This document shows, one piece after another, positions 1 to 7,120 of a DNA stretch of 8,929 nucleotides. The notes under the pieces are model-generated. The model ran no database searches and had not been told where the DNA came from. It saw nothing but the letters and a program-made list of their open reading frames with translations. The position numbers and the translations under genes were made by a program. This DNA comes from Clostridia bacterium. GTDB lineage: Bacteria > Bacillota > Clostridia > Oscillospirales > Acutalibacteraceae. The stretch lies in contig JAGBSR010000149.1 in assembly GCA_017631745.1 (NCBI GenBank), positions 1 through 8,929 of the forward strand. Reading direction: 5' to 3'. Positions within the stretch are counted from its first letter, which is position 1. Each line of letters starts with the position of its first letter.

Positions 1-372
1 AGATGTATCGAAAATGAAATACTGATGTATCTTCGAAAAACTGCCTCGAGAAAAAATGAGATGTCTATTGACGAGCCGCTCAATGTGGATTGGGACGGCA
101 ATGAGCTGCTTCTGAGCGATGTTCTCGGCAGTGACAGCGACAGTGTCAACCGCAATATCGAGCAGCAGGATGAAAAAAGAAGAATACTCTGTCTTGTGCA
201 GAATTTATCTGAGCGCGAGAGAAAAATAATGACTATGCGCTTCGGACTCTTCGGCTCTAAGGAGTATACACAAAAACAGGTGGCGGATATGATGGGCATA
301 TCCCAAAGCTATATTTCGCGCCTTGAAAAAAGAATAGTGCAAAAGCTCAAAAGAGAAATTGAAAAAGCATAA
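1..372 (+). CDS. sigE: RNA polymerase sporulation sigma factor SigE, C-terminal part (5' end outside window)
   Basis: The reading frame is open from base 1, so 123 C-terminal residues are visible and the true start lies upstream. The first residues read RCIENEILMYLR, followed by DEPLNVDWDGNELLLSDVLG, both hallmarks of sigma-E. Sigma-K, the closest alternative, has a different sequence in the second segment. The C-terminal half is sigma region 4: a helix-turn-helix (YTQKQVADMMGISQSYISRLEKR) that contacts the -35 element. In the family, SigE is the early mother-cell sigma factor of endospore formation, made as a pro-protein and activated by SpoIIGA; the pro-sequence is not in view. The first in-frame ATG, at 25, is internal and should not be taken as the start. 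The gene is followed closely by a terminator. sigG, which follows sigE in Bacillus subtilis, is not here. Confidence 0.93.
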   Translation, partial: RCIENEILMYLRKTASRKNEMSIDEPLNVDWDGNELLLSDVLGSDSDSVNRNIEQQDEKRRILCLVQNLSERERKIMTMRFGLFGSKEYTQKQVADMMGISQSYISRLEKRIVQKLKREIEKA

Positions 373-401
373 TACTTTTTATATTATTCAGCATGATACT
401 C

Positions 402-437
402 AAGGGGACACGCACTGCGTGTCCCCTTTGGGTTTTA
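402..437 (+). terminator. Rho-independent terminator after sigE
   Basis: A perfect 12-bp stem (402-413 with 417-428) has a 3-base loop and is followed by a T-rich run (TTGGGTTTT). It begins 29 bases after the sigE stop codon. The T-tract is interrupted by GGG, so termination may be less than complete. Confidence 0.85.
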
Positions 438-452
438 GTGAGTGCAACCGGG

Positions 453-565
453 GAAGTGCCGGTGGCTCAGGCACAGAACGCCCATAGGGCGTTCTGTGGG
501 GGCGGCTGCGCCGCCCTGCCAGAAGCCCCGAGGGGCTTACGGCCCTGAGCCACCGCCTCACCTTT
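453..565. repeat. GC-rich cloverleaf-forming palindromic element (four-way junction)
   Basis: An outer 12-bp perfect stem (460-471 with 544-555) encloses three hairpins placed end to end. Hairpin 1 pairs 472-483 with 487-498 (12 bp, loop ATA). Hairpin 2 pairs 500-506 with 510-516 (7 bp, loop TGC). Hairpin 3 pairs 518-520 with 541-543 and 523-529 with 532-538. Only bases 499 and 517 lie unpaired at the junction. The outer stem continues imperfectly to about 453/565. The element is far more GC-rich than the AT-rich promoter that follows it, and it has no credible reading frame. It could be a non-autonomous mobile palindrome, a structured RNA or a DNA cruciform; sequence alone cannot decide. The folding is seen directly; the class is unknown. 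Confidence 0.75.
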
Positions 566-596
566 ACCGCCAACTCAAAAATATATAATAAAAATC

Positions 597-625
597 TTGT
601 TAAAATAAATATACTGTGATATAAT
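597..625 (+). promoter_or_regulatory. SigA-type promoter of the glycopolymer operon
   Basis: A -35 box TTGTTA (597-602) and a perfect -10 box TATAAT (620-625) are separated by 17 bases, and the -10 is preceded by the extended motif TG-A (617-619). The expected start of transcription is near 632, about 25 bases before the licD start codon. It sits in an AT-rich stretch just after the cloverleaf and is the only promoter seen ahead of the six-gene operon. Confidence 0.8.
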
Positions 626-657
626 AATATGAAAACTTATATTCAGGGGGGAGTAAA

Positions 658-1479
658 GTGAATCTTACAGCTCAGCAGCTTCAGCAGTTAAAAGAGCGTG
701 AAAGAGATATGCTGAAAGCTTTTGTTGATATCTGCAATAAGCACGGCATAAAATATTTTGTTCAGGGCGGTACTCTTCTCGGCACAGTCAGACACAGCGG
801 CTTCATCCCTTGGGATGACGATATAGATGTGAGCCTTCACAGAGAGGACTATGAAAAATTTCTCGCTGTGGCTGAAAAAGAGCTTCCCGAATATTATTTT
901 CTGCAGACAAAAGATACAGACCCCGAATATCCCAACAATTTTGCGAAAATCCGTGACTGCAGAACAACCTTTGTTGAAACAAGTGCAAAAAATCTGAAGA
1001 TTAATCACGGCGCATATATTGATATTTTCCCTCTTGATAATTATCCCGAAGGCAAAAAAGCCAAGGCTTATGAGCTTAAAAAGAAACTTCTCACATGGCG
1101 AATAAATAGAGCTTTTTATCTGCCTGATATGAGCTTTATTTCAAAGATAGTGACTATAATCACAATGATACTTTTCCCAACGCTCAGGGGTGCGATAAAT
1201 AAAAGAGAAAAGCTTTATAAATCAGTCCCGAAGGGCGACAGAGTAGTCAATAACTCAGGTGCATGGCTCGATAAAGAAATAATTCCCCGTCAATGGGTGC
1301 AAAATACTGTTGAAATGGAATTCGAGGGTATTCGGGTCAATGTTTCCGATAAATACGATGAGTGGCTTACATATGTTTACGGCGATTATATGAGTCTTCC
1401 TCCCGAAAATGAGAGGGTAGGCCACCACTATGTCGACATTTTTGATATGAATAAACCTTACACTGAATATATAAAATGA
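658..1479 (+). CDS. LicD family phosphotransferase
   Basis: The protein has 273 residues. LicD proteins have a nucleotidyltransferase-like fold and transfer a phospho-substituent, classically phosphocholine from CDP-choline, to a sugar of a surface glycan. The visible motifs are QGGTLLGTVRH (residues 36-46), the metal-binding acidic cluster PWDDDIDV (51-58), GAYIDIFPLD (118-127), and the C-terminal YGDYMSLPPE (241-250), all typical of the family. The start is a GTG at 658, preceded by a strong AGGGGGGAG ribosome binding site (645-653). The family-like N-terminus (LTAQQLQQLK) supports this start over the internal Met18. It is the first gene of the operon and its stop overlaps an ATG at 1476 that is probably not used. 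No CDP-choline synthesis genes are nearby, so the donor (choline, ribitol, glycerol or other) is unknown. Confidence 0.9.
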   Translation: MNLTAQQLQQLKERERDMLKAFVDICNKHGIKYFVQGGTLLGTVRHSGFIPWDDDIDVSLHREDYEKFLAVAEKELPEYYFLQTKDTDPEYPNNFAKIRDCRTTFVETSAKNLKINHGAYIDIFPLDNYPEGKKAKAYELKKKLLTWRINRAFYLPDMSFISKIVTIITMILFPTLRGAINKREKLYKSVPKGDRVVNNSGAWLDKEIIPRQWVQNTVEMEFEGIRVNVSDKYDEWLTYVYGDYMSLPPENERVGHHYVDIFDMNKPYTEYIK

Positions 1480-1490
1480 GGTGCGATAAT

Positions 1491-2537
1491 ATGAATACTT
1501 TTACAGGTAAAACCTTACTTATCACAGGCGGTACCGGCTCCTTCGGCAACGCTGTGCTTAAGAAATTCCTCACAACGGACATCGGTGAAATCCGCATTTT
1601 CTCACGAGATGAGAAAAAACAGGACGATATGCGCCACGAGTATCAGGCGGCATATCCTGAATATGCAAATAAGCTTAAGTTTTATATCGGTGATGTAAGA
1701 GATATCGCATCAGTGCGCAATGCTATGCACGGTGTTGACTATATTTTCCACGCTGCAGCTTTAAAGCAGGTACCCTCCTGCGAATTCTTCCCTATGGAGG
1801 CTGTGCGAACAAATGTTATCGGTACTGACAATGTGCTTACGGCTGCTATCGAAGCAGGTGTAAAGGTTATCATCGGTCTTTCCACCGATAAGGCCGCTTA
1901 TCCTGTTAATGCTATGGGTACCTCCAAGGCTATGATGGAAAAGGTAATCGTTGCAAAATCCCGCACCGTATCACCCGATAAGACAAAAATCTGCTGTACA
2001 AGATACGGCAATGTTATGTGTTCAAGAGGCTCTGTTATTCCACTCTGGATTGAGCAGATTAAAAACGGCAAGCCCATCACAGTTACCGAGCCTAAGATGA
2101 CACGCTTCATTATGGCTCTCGAAGAGGCTGTTGACCTTGTACTCTTTGCCTTTAAGCATGGCGTATCAGGTGATATTCTCGTGCAGAAGGCGCCTGCCTG
2201 CACAATCGAAACTCTTGCTCAGGCGGTGAAAGAGCTTTTTGGCAGCAAGGATGAAATCAAGGTTATCGGTATCCGTCACGGTGAAAAGATGTATGAGACT
2301 CTGCTTACCAACGAGGAATGTGCAAAGGCTGACGATATGGGTAACTTCTACCGCGTACCTTCAGACAAGCGCGACCTCAACTACGACAAATATTTCTCCG
2401 ACGGCGACACCGAGAGAAATGTTCTGACTGAATTCAACTCCAACAATACTGAAATCCTCGATGTAGAGCAGGTGAAAGAGAAGCTTCTTTCTCTCGAATA
2501 CATCCGTCAGGAACTTGAAAATTGGGAGAATAAATAA
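1491..2537 (+). CDS. capE: UDP-GlcNAc 4,6-dehydratase/5-epimerase (CapE/FnlA/WbjB-like)
   Basis: This extended short-chain dehydrogenase should catalyse the first step from UDP-GlcNAc towards UDP-L-FucNAc: 4,6-dehydration with 5-epimerisation to a 4-keto-6-deoxy sugar nucleotide, in the cytosol. Counted from the ATG at 1491 the protein has 348 residues, normal for the family. The Rossmann motif TGGTGSFG is at residues 12-19, the STDKA segment at 131-135, and MGTSK at 142-146. In this last motif Met replaces the usual catalytic Tyr of YxxxK, as in CapE enzymes, so it is not a defect. The ATG at 1491 is chosen because GAGGTG (1478-1483) lies 7 bases upstream; the ATG at 1476 overlaps the licD stop, has no comparable ribosome binding site, and adds an unlikely MRCDN. 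Its neighbours capF and capG support the specific pathway over the related PseB role. Confidence 0.92.
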   Translation: MNTFTGKTLLITGGTGSFGNAVLKKFLTTDIGEIRIFSRDEKKQDDMRHEYQAAYPEYANKLKFYIGDVRDIASVRNAMHGVDYIFHAAALKQVPSCEFFPMEAVRTNVIGTDNVLTAAIEAGVKVIIGLSTDKAAYPVNAMGTSKAMMEKVIVAKSRTVSPDKTKICCTRYGNVMCSRGSVIPLWIEQIKNGKPITVTEPKMTRFIMALEEAVDLVLFAFKHGVSGDILVQKAPACTIETLAQAVKELFGSKDEIKVIGIRHGEKMYETLLTNEECAKADDMGNFYRVPSDKRDLNYDKYFSDGDTERNVLTEFNSNNTEILDVEQVKEKLLSLEYIRQELENWENK

Positions 2538-3710
2538 ATGAAAATTCTTGTTCTGGGTGCAAATGGCTTTGTTGGTAAAAACTTAGTCTCGGCCCTTGAA
2601 AACGTAAAAAACGGCAAAGACCGACGCTTTCCCGAGCTTATCATAGATGAGATAATGACCTATGATATCGACTGTGATGAGAGTACACTGCCGAAATATT
2701 TAGCTTCTGCTGATTTCATTTTCAACTTTGCAGGTGTTAACCGACCCAAAGACGAAAGAGAATTTATGGCAGGCAACTGCGACTTTTTAAACGAAGTTCT
2801 CGATACTCTCAGAAAATGCTCAAATAACTGCCCCGTAGTTCTTTCAAGCTCAATTCAGGCGTCTCTTGAGGGCAGATTTGCAGGCAGTGCCTATGGTTTT
2901 AGCAAAAAAGCAGGGGAGGACGAGCTGATAAAATACAGCGAAGATACCTCTGCTAAGGTTATGATTTACCGTTTTCCGAATATCTTCGGCAAGTGGGCAA
3001 GACCAAACTATAACAGTGCAGTTGCAACCTTCTGCAACAATATTGCAAACGATTTGCCGATTACTGTCAACGACGAAAACACCGAGCTCGAGCTTTTATA
3101 TATCGACGACCTTGTGGAAGAGATGCTTCTTTGCCTTATGGGTCAGGAACACAGAGTTACAAAGTTCAGCCGTTTCTGTGCTGTGCCCGTAACTCATAAG
3201 GTGACCTTAGGCGAGATTGTAAGACTTCTCGAGTCTTTTAAGGTTTTCCCCGAAACACTTATGATGCCGTCGATACCTCACGGCTCATTTGCTTATAAGC
3301 TTTATTCGACCTACCTTTCATATCTCCCGAAAGATAAAGCTATCCACGGCTACGATACAAAAAGCGATTCCCGCGGATCCTTTACAGAGATTATGAAAAG
3401 CATTGATAAGGGTCAGTTCAGTGTCAATGTGTCACTGCCTCTTGAAACAAAGGGCAACCATTGGCATCACAGCAAATGGGAAATCTTTCTTGTTGTTTCA
3501 GGTAAGGCACTGATTAAAATGAGAAAAATCAGCTCTGATGAAACGGCAGAGTACACAGTAAGCGGTGAAAAACTGCAGGCGGTATATATGCTTCCGGGCT
3601 ATACACACAGCATAACAAATCTCTCAGATAGTGAAAATCTCGTAACTCTTATGTGGGCAAACGAGCCCTTTAATCCCGATAGACCCGATACATATTTTGA
3701 AGAAGTATAA
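2538..3710 (+). CDS. capF: CapF-type bifunctional epimerase/reductase with C-terminal cupin (FnlB/WbjC-like)
   Basis: The 390-residue protein has two domains. Residues 1 to about 250 form an NAD(P)-binding SDR domain with GANGFVG (7-13), SSSIQ (103-107) and the YxxxK pair Tyr119/Lys123. Residues from about 270 to 390 form a cupin with the metal-binding motifs GNHWHHSKWE (His308, His310, Glu315) and PGYTHSITN (His357). This SDR-cupin pairing is diagnostic of CapF, which in Staphylococcus aureus performs 3-epimerisation (cupin) and 4-keto reduction (SDR) of the CapE product to a UDP-6-deoxy-L-talose-type sugar. The start codon directly abuts the capE stop, with GGGAG at 2524-2528 as the ribosome binding site, so the two are translated in tandem. 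Nothing is truncated and the metal ligands are intact. Confidence 0.93.
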   Translation: MKILVLGANGFVGKNLVSALENVKNGKDRRFPELIIDEIMTYDIDCDESTLPKYLASADFIFNFAGVNRPKDEREFMAGNCDFLNEVLDTLRKCSNNCPVVLSSSIQASLEGRFAGSAYGFSKKAGEDELIKYSEDTSAKVMIYRFPNIFGKWARPNYNSAVATFCNNIANDLPITVNDENTELELLYIDDLVEEMLLCLMGQEHRVTKFSRFCAVPVTHKVTLGEIVRLLESFKVFPETLMMPSIPHGSFAYKLYSTYLSYLPKDKAIHGYDTKSDSRGSFTEIMKSIDKGQFSVNVSLPLETKGNHWHHSKWEIFLVVSGKALIKMRKISSDETAEYTVSGEKLQAVYMLPGYTHSITNLSDSENLVTLMWANEPFNPDRPDTYFEEV

Positions 3711-3719
3711 GGTGATACA

Positions 3720-4904
3720 ATGGAAATCAAACTTGACTACTGCGATATCGAATTCAAAAACAACGGCAGACTTAAGCTTCTGATTATCGTGGGTACACGC
3801 CCCGAAATCATCAGACTTTCAGCCGTAATCAAAAAGTGCCGTAAATATTTTGACTGCATTCTCGCGCATACAGGTCAGAATTACGACTATAATCTCAACG
3901 GCATATTCTTCCGCGACCTTAGTCTCGACGAGCCTGAGGTTTATATGAATGCTGTCGGCGACGACCTTGGTGCAACTGTGGGTAATATTATCAACTGCTC
4001 ATATAAGCTGATGAATGAAATTAAGCCCGATGCACTTCTTATCTTAGGCGACACAAACTCATGTCTTAGTGCTATTGCGGCAAAGAGACTTCATATTCCT
4101 ATTTTCCATATGGAAGCAGGCAACCGCTGTAAGGATGAGTGTCTGCCTGAAGAGACTAACCGCAGAATAGTTGACATTATCTCAGATGTCAATATGGCAT
4201 ATTCCGAGCACGCAAGACGCTATCTTCACGAGTGCGGTCTGCCTAAAGAGAGAACCTATGTCACAGGCTCACCTATGGCAGAGGTGTTAAGAGCAAACCT
4301 TGACAGCATCGAAAAGTCAGATATTCTTTCAAAGCTCGGTCTTAAAGCTAAAAACTACATTCTTCTTTCTGCCCACAGAGAGGAGAATATCGACAACGAT
4401 AAAAACTTCTTATCCCTTTTCACCGCCATCAACAAAATGGCCGAAAAGTATGATATGCCAATTCTTTACTCCTGTCACCCGAGAAGCAAGAAGCGCCTTG
4501 AAAACAGCGGTTTCGAGCTTGACAGCAGAGTAATTCAGCACGAGCCTTTAGGCTTCCACGACTATAACTGTCTGCAGATGAATGCTTACTGTGTTGTTTC
4601 TGACAGCGGCACTCTTCCCGAGGAATCAAGCTACTTCACCTCAATCGGCAAGAGCTTTCCTGCGGTCTGCATCAGAACATCAACGGAGCGCCCCGAGGCT
4701 CTCGATAAGGCGTGCTTCATTCTCGCAGGCATAGACAAAGACAATCTTCTTCGCAGTGTGGACACTGCCGTGACAATGAACGATTGCGGTGATACGGGCA
4801 TTCCCGTTGGTGATTATACCGACGAAAATGTTTCCACCAAGGTAGTGAAAATCATCGAAAGCTACACAGGTATCATCGATAAATTTGTCTGGAGAAAAGG
4901 CTGA
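3720..4904 (+). CDS. capG: UDP-N-acetylglucosamine 2-epimerase family, UDP-L-FucNAc synthase (CapG/FnlC/WbjD-like)
   Basis: The 394-residue protein has the fold of non-hydrolysing UDP-GlcNAc 2-epimerases. The motifs are GTRPE (25-29), HTGQNYD (50-56), GDTNS (110-114), HMEAGNR (130-136), HREEN (219-223), SDSGT (294-298) and RTSTERPE (319-326). In the family, CapG epimerises C2 of the CapF product to give UDP-N-acetyl-L-fucosamine. A similar enzyme, WecB/MnaA, makes UDP-ManNAc, but the placement directly after capE and capF and the RTSTERPE form of the C-terminal motif favour CapG. The ribosome binding site AAGGTGA (3709-3715) overlaps the capF stop. With this gene the set converting UDP-GlcNAc to UDP-L-FucNAc is complete. 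Confidence 0.91.
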   Translation: MEIKLDYCDIEFKNNGRLKLLIIVGTRPEIIRLSAVIKKCRKYFDCILAHTGQNYDYNLNGIFFRDLSLDEPEVYMNAVGDDLGATVGNIINCSYKLMNEIKPDALLILGDTNSCLSAIAAKRLHIPIFHMEAGNRCKDECLPEETNRRIVDIISDVNMAYSEHARRYLHECGLPKERTYVTGSPMAEVLRANLDSIEKSDILSKLGLKAKNYILLSAHREENIDNDKNFLSLFTAINKMAEKYDMPILYSCHPRSKKRLENSGFELDSRVIQHEPLGFHDYNCLQMNAYCVVSDSGTLPEESSYFTSIGKSFPAVCIRTSTERPEALDKACFILAGIDKDNLLRSVDTAVTMNDCGDTGIPVGDYTDENVSTKVVKIIESYTGIIDKFVWRKG

Positions 4905-4908
4905 TATT

Positions 4909-5937
4909 ATGATTTCTCAAAGAAAAAATCTTGATGCGGCAGATGTGCTGAAGTTTGTGCTGTCGATACTGATAGTCTCAACTCATACATCGCTTTTTGA
5001 GGGATACATTACACCTCTTGTGCGTCTTGCGGTGCCTGCTTTCTTTATGATTTCGGGCTACTTCTTTTTCAGCAAGACAAACAGCTGTCAGAGTAAAACA
5101 CAGCAAAGAGCTTACCTTAAAAAGAGTGTAAAGCACAACCTTAAGCTATATCTCTTCTGGTTTATAGTACTGCTGCCGCTTACTCTTTATATAAGAAAAT
5201 ATCACACAATGGGCCTTGCGGGCGGTGTCGGACATCTCGTGCGCGACTTCCTTTTCGGTTCAACTTTCCAGAGCTCCTGGTACATAATAGCCCTGATAAC
5301 AGGCTTTGCCATTGTGCTGTTTTTATCGGATAAGCTGCCATATTCGGTGCTTATAATAATCGGCGTAATCCTCTATATACCGTCATTGCTTTCATCTAAT
5401 TACGAGTTTCTGCTTGAATATTCCGACACCCTGAGAAAAATAGGGGAGAGCCTTTCGGCAGTATTTCTTCTTCCCTGTCGTAACTTTTCTGTCGGCATAC
5501 TTTACATTTCTATGGGCAAATATCTTGCCGAAAAAAATTACGAGGGCAAGACGAAGAAATACACCGTTACATTCCTTCTTGCTTTTGCAGCTTTGGTTGC
5601 CGAATACCTTGCCCTTAAATTCAGCGGTGTGAAAATTATCAACACTGACTGCTATATTGCATTACCCTTTGCGGCATATTATTTGTGTAAGGTATTTTTG
5701 ACTCTTGACATTAAATGCAAATGTGCTATAATACTCAGAAAAATCAGCACTGTTTCCTATTGTGCGCATATGGCGGTATTTATGGTAGTGGGCAAGCTCT
5801 TCAAAATTTTTGAGATACCCGATTGGCAGAATGTTCTGCATTTTGTTCTTACCCTTTTACTGACCCATATTTTATCGCTTGTGCTTATTAAATTAACAGA
5901 ATATAAGGTCTTCAGATTTCTGAAGTACTCACATTAA
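4909..5937 (+). CDS. Membrane acyltransferase, acyltransferase-3 (OafA-like) family
   Basis: This very hydrophobic protein of 342 residues has roughly ten predicted membrane segments. The N-terminus has the family pattern: DVLKFVLSILIVSTHT with the conserved His26 in the first segment, then PLVRLAVPAFFMISGYFFF (36-54). SSWYI (122-126) and TVSYCAHM (281-288) match later conserved positions. The family moves acetyl or other acyl groups onto extracytoplasmic sugars such as capsule, teichoic acid or peptidoglycan. The start is taken as ATG 4909, 4 bases after the capG stop, with AAAAGG (4895-4900) upstream; a TTG at 4885 in the same frame would overlap capG and is less likely. The acceptor is presumably the FucNAc-containing glycopolymer (inference from context). 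A strong promoter-like sequence lies inside the gene at 5705-5732. Confidence 0.85.
   Translation: MISQRKNLDAADVLKFVLSILIVSTHTSLFEGYITPLVRLAVPAFFMISGYFFFSKTNSCQSKTQQRAYLKKSVKHNLKLYLFWFIVLLPLTLYIRKYHTMGLAGGVGHLVRDFLFGSTFQSSWYIIALITGFAIVLFLSDKLPYSVLIIIGVILYIPSLLSSNYEFLLEYSDTLRKIGESLSAVFLLPCRNFSVGILYISMGKYLAEKNYEGKTKKYTVTFLLAFAALVAEYLALKFSGVKIINTDCYIALPFAAYYLCKVFLTLDIKCKCAIILRKISTVSYCAHMAVFMVVGKLFKIFEIPDWQNVLHFVLTLLLTHILSLVLIKLTEYKVFRFLKYSH
5705..5732 (+). promoter_or_regulatory. Exact-consensus internal promoter within the acyltransferase gene
   Basis: TTGACA (5705-5710) and TATAAT (5727-5732) both match the SigA consensus in all six positions. They are 16 bases apart and the -10 has an extended TG-C (5724-5726). 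Transcription would start near 5739, giving a leader of about 210 bases before the LCP gene at 5949. It lies inside coding sequence, so it may be fortuitous, but the match is better than that of the operon promoter at 597-625. Confidence 0.55.
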
Positions 5938-5948
5938 AGAGGTTAATT

Positions 5949-6950
5949 ATGAAAAAGATTGTTAAAAAGGTAATTATAGTTGTTCTTATAGTTTCCCTTG
6001 TAGGATTAGGTGTTTTAACCAAGCAGGTGTATGACAGAGTTTTCAGCACTATCGGCAGAATCGACCACGAGGGTATTGTTACCATCAATCCCGAAGATGA
6101 AGATTTTGAAATTGCAGTTACTGATGAAACGGCTGATCAGGAGCTTGCAGAAAAAATTGAAAACTATCTTTTCCCCACAGTTGAGCCTATTGATCACAGC
6201 CCTCTTATTAATATTCTCATTGTGGGTCAGGATCAGAAGCCCGAGGATAATACAAGACAAAGAAGCGATGTTATGATGCTTTGCTCATATAACAAAGAAA
6301 CCAACGAGGTTCATGTCACATCATTCCTTCGTGACCTTTATGTCAAGCTTCCCGGCGGTTACTCCCACAACAAGCTCAATGCAGCTTACCATTTCGGCGG
6401 CTTTAAGCTTTTATATCAGACTATGCTTGATAACTTCGGCGTTAAGATTGACGGCGGTATTGAGATTGACTTCAACGGCTTTGTAGAGATTGTTGATCTG
6501 CTTGGCGGTGTTGATATGTATCTCACAGCCGAAGAGGCTCCCTATGTCAGCACAAATTCTACCGAGGGTATCAATCATCTCAACGGCAGAAAAGCTCTCA
6601 ATTATGCCCGTACAAGAAAAACTGACGACGACTTCGGCAGAACAGAGAGACAGAGAAAGGTGCTCGTTGCACTCTTTGAAAAGGTAAGACACGCTGATCT
6701 TGAAACTGTGAATGAAATTATTGATAAAGTGCTTACAATGGTTAAGACTGATATGTCAGATGCGATGATTACTTCACTTGTCACTTCACTTCTGCCAAAG
6801 ATGAGTACACTTGAGATTACAACACATTGTGTGCCATCAAAGGGTAACTTTATGTACGGTTTTGCGAGAGGTATGAGGGTGCTTATACCTGATAATCAGA
6901 AGATAAGAGACACTATTGAGGCTGAATATCTGCCCTTTTCAGACAGATAA
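5949..6950 (+). CDS. LytR-CpsA-Psr (LCP) family cell wall glycopolymer ligase
   Basis: The 333-residue protein has a short basic N-terminus, one membrane anchor (about residues 8-24) and an extracytoplasmic LCP domain from about residue 85. LCP enzymes transfer undecaprenyl-pyrophosphate-linked glycopolymers such as teichoic acids or capsule onto peptidoglycan. The conserved elements are QRSDVMML (Arg105, Asp107), the SFLRD loop (125-129), HNKLNAAYHFGG (140-151), GGVD (186-189), and YARTRK with DFGRTERQR (219-236); the arginines bind the pyrophosphate. The ribosome binding site AGAGG (5938-5942) lies just after the acyltransferase stop. As the last gene of the operon it links the FucNAc pathway to the cell wall rather than to a lipid-anchored or secreted polymer. 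It may also be expressed from the internal promoter at 5705-5732. Confidence 0.94.
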   Translation: MKKIVKKVIIVVLIVSLVGLGVLTKQVYDRVFSTIGRIDHEGIVTINPEDEDFEIAVTDETADQELAEKIENYLFPTVEPIDHSPLINILIVGQDQKPEDNTRQRSDVMMLCSYNKETNEVHVTSFLRDLYVKLPGGYSHNKLNAAYHFGGFKLLYQTMLDNFGVKIDGGIEIDFNGFVEIVDLLGGVDMYLTAEEAPYVSTNSTEGINHLNGRKALNYARTRKTDDDFGRTERQRKVLVALFEKVRHADLETVNEIIDKVLTMVKTDMSDAMITSLVTSLLPKMSTLEITTHCVPSKGNFMYGFARGMRVLIPDNQKIRDTIEAEYLPFSDR

Positions 6951-6963
6951 GTAAAGTTTTGGT

Positions 6964-7006
6964 CAAGCTTTTACAAAAGCTTGTGGGGTGCGGGGCGAAG
7001 CCCTGC
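6964..7006. repeat. Paired palindromes of a Clostridia-like intergenic repeat
   Basis: Two hairpins follow the LCP stop codon by 13 bases. The first pairs 6964-6972 with 6975-6983 (9 bp, CAAGCTTTT/AAAAGCTTG). The second pairs 6990-6996 with 7000-7006 (7 bp, one G-T pair, loop GAA). From memory, this type of sequence recurs between genes in Ruminococcaceae, but I could not check copy number. There is no T-tract, so it is not a classical terminator. Confidence 0.5.
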
Positions 7007-7031
7007 AAAGAAAAAATAAAATACAATTAAA

Positions 7032-7070
7032 AAGGCGGGTAGGAATTAACCTACTCGCCTTAATTTCTTT
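7032..7070. terminator. Bidirectional terminator between convergent operons
   Basis: A 12-bp stem (7032-7043 with 7050-7061, one G-T pair) has a 6-base loop. On the plus strand it is followed by AATTTCTTTCTT. On the minus strand it is followed by TTTTTAATTG. It can therefore stop both the plus-strand LCP operon and the minus-strand reductase transcript; the uninterrupted T-run is better on the minus strand. Confidence 0.8.
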
Positions 7071-7075
7071 CTTAT

Positions 7076-7120
7076 TGCCCTCGCCAGGCGGGCATTGCTT
7101 TTGCTAGCGCCCAAAAGCAA
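7076..7120. repeat. Adjacent inverted repeats downstream of the reductase gene
   Basis: Two abutting palindromes lie just beyond the reductase stop. The first pairs TGCCC (7076-7080) with GGGCA (7090-7094). The second pairs 7095-7103 with 7112-7120 (9 bp, TTGCTTTTG/CAAAAGCAA, 8-base loop). There is no T-tract and no coding potential. It may be a structured 3' end or a fragment of a dispersed repeat; the function is unknown. Confidence 0.5.

Noticed and set aside
142..146. Met in place of the catalytic Tyr in the CapE YxxxK motif (protein residues 142-146)
   Set aside because: This looked like a lost active-site residue, but MxxxK is normal for CapE-type dehydratases.
453..565. Cloverleaf as a tRNA gene
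   Set aside because: The stems are too long, the loops are 2-3 bases, and there is no anticodon loop, T-loop or CCA-like end.
1476..1490. ATG at 1476 as the capE start
   Set aside because: It overlaps the licD stop, lacks a well-placed ribosome binding site and adds residues not typical of the family; GAGGTG fits the ATG at 1491.
4300..4327. TTGACA with TATTCT 16 bases downstream inside capG
   Set aside because: Only the -35 is exact, the -10 is weak with no TGn extension, and no gene start follows nearby, so chance is the simplest explanation.
4885..4908. TTG at 4885 as the acyltransferase start
   Set aside because: It would overlap the end of capG and add eight non-conserved residues; ATG 4909 has an AAAAGG upstream and starts close to the first membrane segment.
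6015..6784. Open frames antisense to, and in other frames of, the LCP gene
   Set aside because: They lie wholly inside a well-supported LCP gene, have no recognisable family and no ribosome binding sites of note.
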